Positions 62,937 through 64,000 of a stretch of 64,000 nt of DNA are shown piece after piece. The notes under the pieces were generated by a model. The model was not told the DNA's origin, did no database searches, and was given only the letters and a program-made list of their open reading frames with translations. The position numbers were made by a program, and so were the translations under genes. Every line of letters begins with the position of its first letter. Positions within the stretch are counted from its first letter, which is position 1. The stretch is from the NCBI GenBank assembly GCA_949317995.1, contig OX439045.1, positions 46,457,693-46,521,692 on the forward strand, read 5' to 3'. The stretch is from Acholoe squamosa (Eukaryota; Annelida; Polychaeta; Phyllodocida; Polynoidae).

Positions 62937-64000
62937 CTATTCTCCATCGCTGGATGAGCTGAGCTCCTCTCTGCCTCTCCTGTGATGCTTACAAATCGGT
63001 CCCTTTGGAATGATATGTTCACTGCTAGATTCCTCACTCATAATAGCCCCCGCAGCCAATTGTGCTCTCCTATCTCTTTGCCTCCGTCTTCTCTCAGCCC
63101 TATCCTCTCTCTCTTTTCTTTTCTGTCTCCTCTCCATTTCTTCTCTCTCTCTGTCTTCGTCCATCTGCCTCTTCACCTCAACATTTCTCACTCTACCCTT
63201 CTTTTTCTCTTCATTATCCTGTCTTCGGCCACCCTCGACCTTATCAATATCACTATCCTGTAACCCTTTCTTTTTACACCAATTATCGACCACAGCTTCC
63301 TGCCTGTGCTTCTCCCGGCTATCTCGCCGTACAACTCCATCTTTCTCATTATCAGATTCCTGTATAGGTGCGCGCGGTCCAGCTCCGGCCACCTCTCTCT
63401 TTTTCTCATGTGCACTTCTATCGTCGTGTGACGTATTCAATTTGTCCTCCTTATCAGCGCCCGCTAACGCTGTATCCTCCAGACCAGATGAAGGATGTTC
63501 CACCTCAGTCACCCCTCTCGGGTTCTCATGTCCTATGTCTTCTTTATCCACTTGTAATTCCACTTCTGACTTATCCACTTCCACAGACCTCTCATCTTTG
63601 GCTACTCCTTCACCATTTTCACCCTCCCCTTTGTATGCTCTCTTCAGTTTATTCACATTTACCAAGTGAGGTATCTCTTTGCCCGTTTTCACTGCTCTCA
63701 ACCTCACCCTGTTATCCCCTACCACTTCTATTATCCTATGTGGCCCCGTGTATCTACCAGCAAACTTCGATGTATTATTCACCGCGCATTTCGGATCATA
63801 GTAATATACCCACTCCCCCTCTATAAAAGAGACAGGTCGTGCCCGTCCATCCAGTCTACGTCTGAGCTGCTCCTCATACTTAGCAGTATGAGCGTTGGCC
63901 GCCTCCTGCAATAACTGTATGCTATGATTTGTTCTAATAAACCAATCCCTCTCAGATGGCGCTTTAGGCAGTGGCCTTTCCTCAGCAAAGGACATAGCCA
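62937..64000 (-). CDS. pol: Pol C-terminus, copy 2 (partial, runs off the window)
   Basis: Open from the window edge, inside the integrase C-terminal region, to the stop at 62937-62939. It includes the GPY/F-like module and the long charged tail. At the place where copy 1 has TAG, this copy reads GAG and continues about 136 residues through the Arg/Glu-rich coiled-coil-like segment to GREELSSSSDGE. It therefore shows the full length of Pol. The acidic linker before the tail is more diverged from copy 1 than the GPY/F part. Confidence 0.9.
   Translation of the reverse strand, partial: AMSFAEERPLPKAPSERDWFIRTNHSIQLLQEAANAHTAKYEEQLRRRLDGRARPVSFIEGEWVYYYDPKCAVNNTSKFAGRYTGPHRIIEVVGDNRVRLRAVKTGKEIPHLVNVNKLKRAYKGEGENGEGVAKDERSVEVDKSEVELQVDKEDIGHENPRGVTEVEHPSSGLEDTALAGADKEDKLNTSHDDRSAHEKKREVAGAGPRAPIQESDNEKDGVVRRDSREKHRQEAVVDNWCKKKGLQDSDIDKVEGGRRQDNEEKKKGRVRNVEVKRQMDEDREREEMERRQKRKEREDRAERRRRQRDRRAQLAAGAIMSEESSSEHIIPKGPICKHHRRGREELSSSSDGE

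Larger units (their letters stand above)
53888..64000 (-). mobile_element. Second copy of the env-bearing LTR element, inverted and cut by the window end
   Basis: On the minus strand: 3' LTR, hairpins, env, the antisense gene (plus strand here), ORFs D, C, B and A, and the C-terminal part of pol. Gene order and spacing match copy 1. The rest of pol, gag and the 5' LTR lie beyond 64000. It retains an open capsid-like ORF C and an unbroken pol tail. Its LTR and the centre of its antisense gene differ from copy 1 much more than its env does. Confidence 0.95.

Overview
The window looks like nuclear DNA of a metazoan: Ty3/Gypsy-type retroelements carrying a baculovirus-F-like envelope gene, tRNA-derived SINE-like units, foldback elements, minisatellites and animal-type transcription factor sites. 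I cannot name the species; a marine invertebrate or early-branching chordate would fit. I found no convincing complete host gene. Almost everything I can support is mobile or repetitive DNA.

Layout. 1-13 kb: mostly single-copy non-coding DNA holding small palindromic or foldback elements (4088-4169, 4271-4976, 12631-12738), two SINE-like units whose tails end in a palindrome (5013-5148 and 11797-11955), a tRNA-like cassette cluster (12.0-12.56 kb), a degenerate tandem array (9.84-10.6 kb) and a promoter-like site cluster (8.97-9.20 kb). 13.0-25.3 kb: a 12.3-kb inverted-repeat structure built only of tandem repeats (about 16-bp, 31-bp and about 10-bp units), with both sides in opposite orientation and flanked by a 10-bp direct repeat. 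It resembles a giant foldback transposon. 25.3-31.1 kb: non-coding, with a (TA)n run. 31.1-32.1 kb: a 43-bp minisatellite that resumes at 49.2 kb, because a 17,077-bp LTR element (copy 1, 32131-49207) has inserted into it. 49.7-53.9 kb: non-coding DNA with a second promoter-like cluster. 53.9-64.0 kb: a second copy of the element in inverse orientation, cut by the window end inside pol.

The LTR element is the main discovery. It has 722-bp LTRs that match throughout by my reading, an ATGT target duplication, gag with an unusually long acidic N-terminus, a canonical -1 frameshift heptamer into pol (protease, reverse transcriptase, RNase H, integrase with a GPY/F-like end), and env with a signal peptide, a furin-type site and a fusion-peptide-like segment. 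Between pol and env it carries an accessory region with at least three sense ORFs (a C2H2 zinc-finger protein, a basic Cys/His protein starting in a TAATG overlap, and a small protein resembling the N-terminal part of its own Gag capsid), plus a short ORF of 61 codons. On the opposite strand lies a Ser/Thr/Pro-rich ORF of about 417 codons, whose end is a splice donor that joins in frame to a small downstream exon.

Comparison of the two copies shows which parts are maintained. Env differs at about six residues in 918, whereas the middle of the antisense ORF has diverged strongly without losing its frame. Copy 1 carries a nonsense codon in the pol tail and an 8-bp deletion in the capsid-like gene; copy 2 is open at both places.
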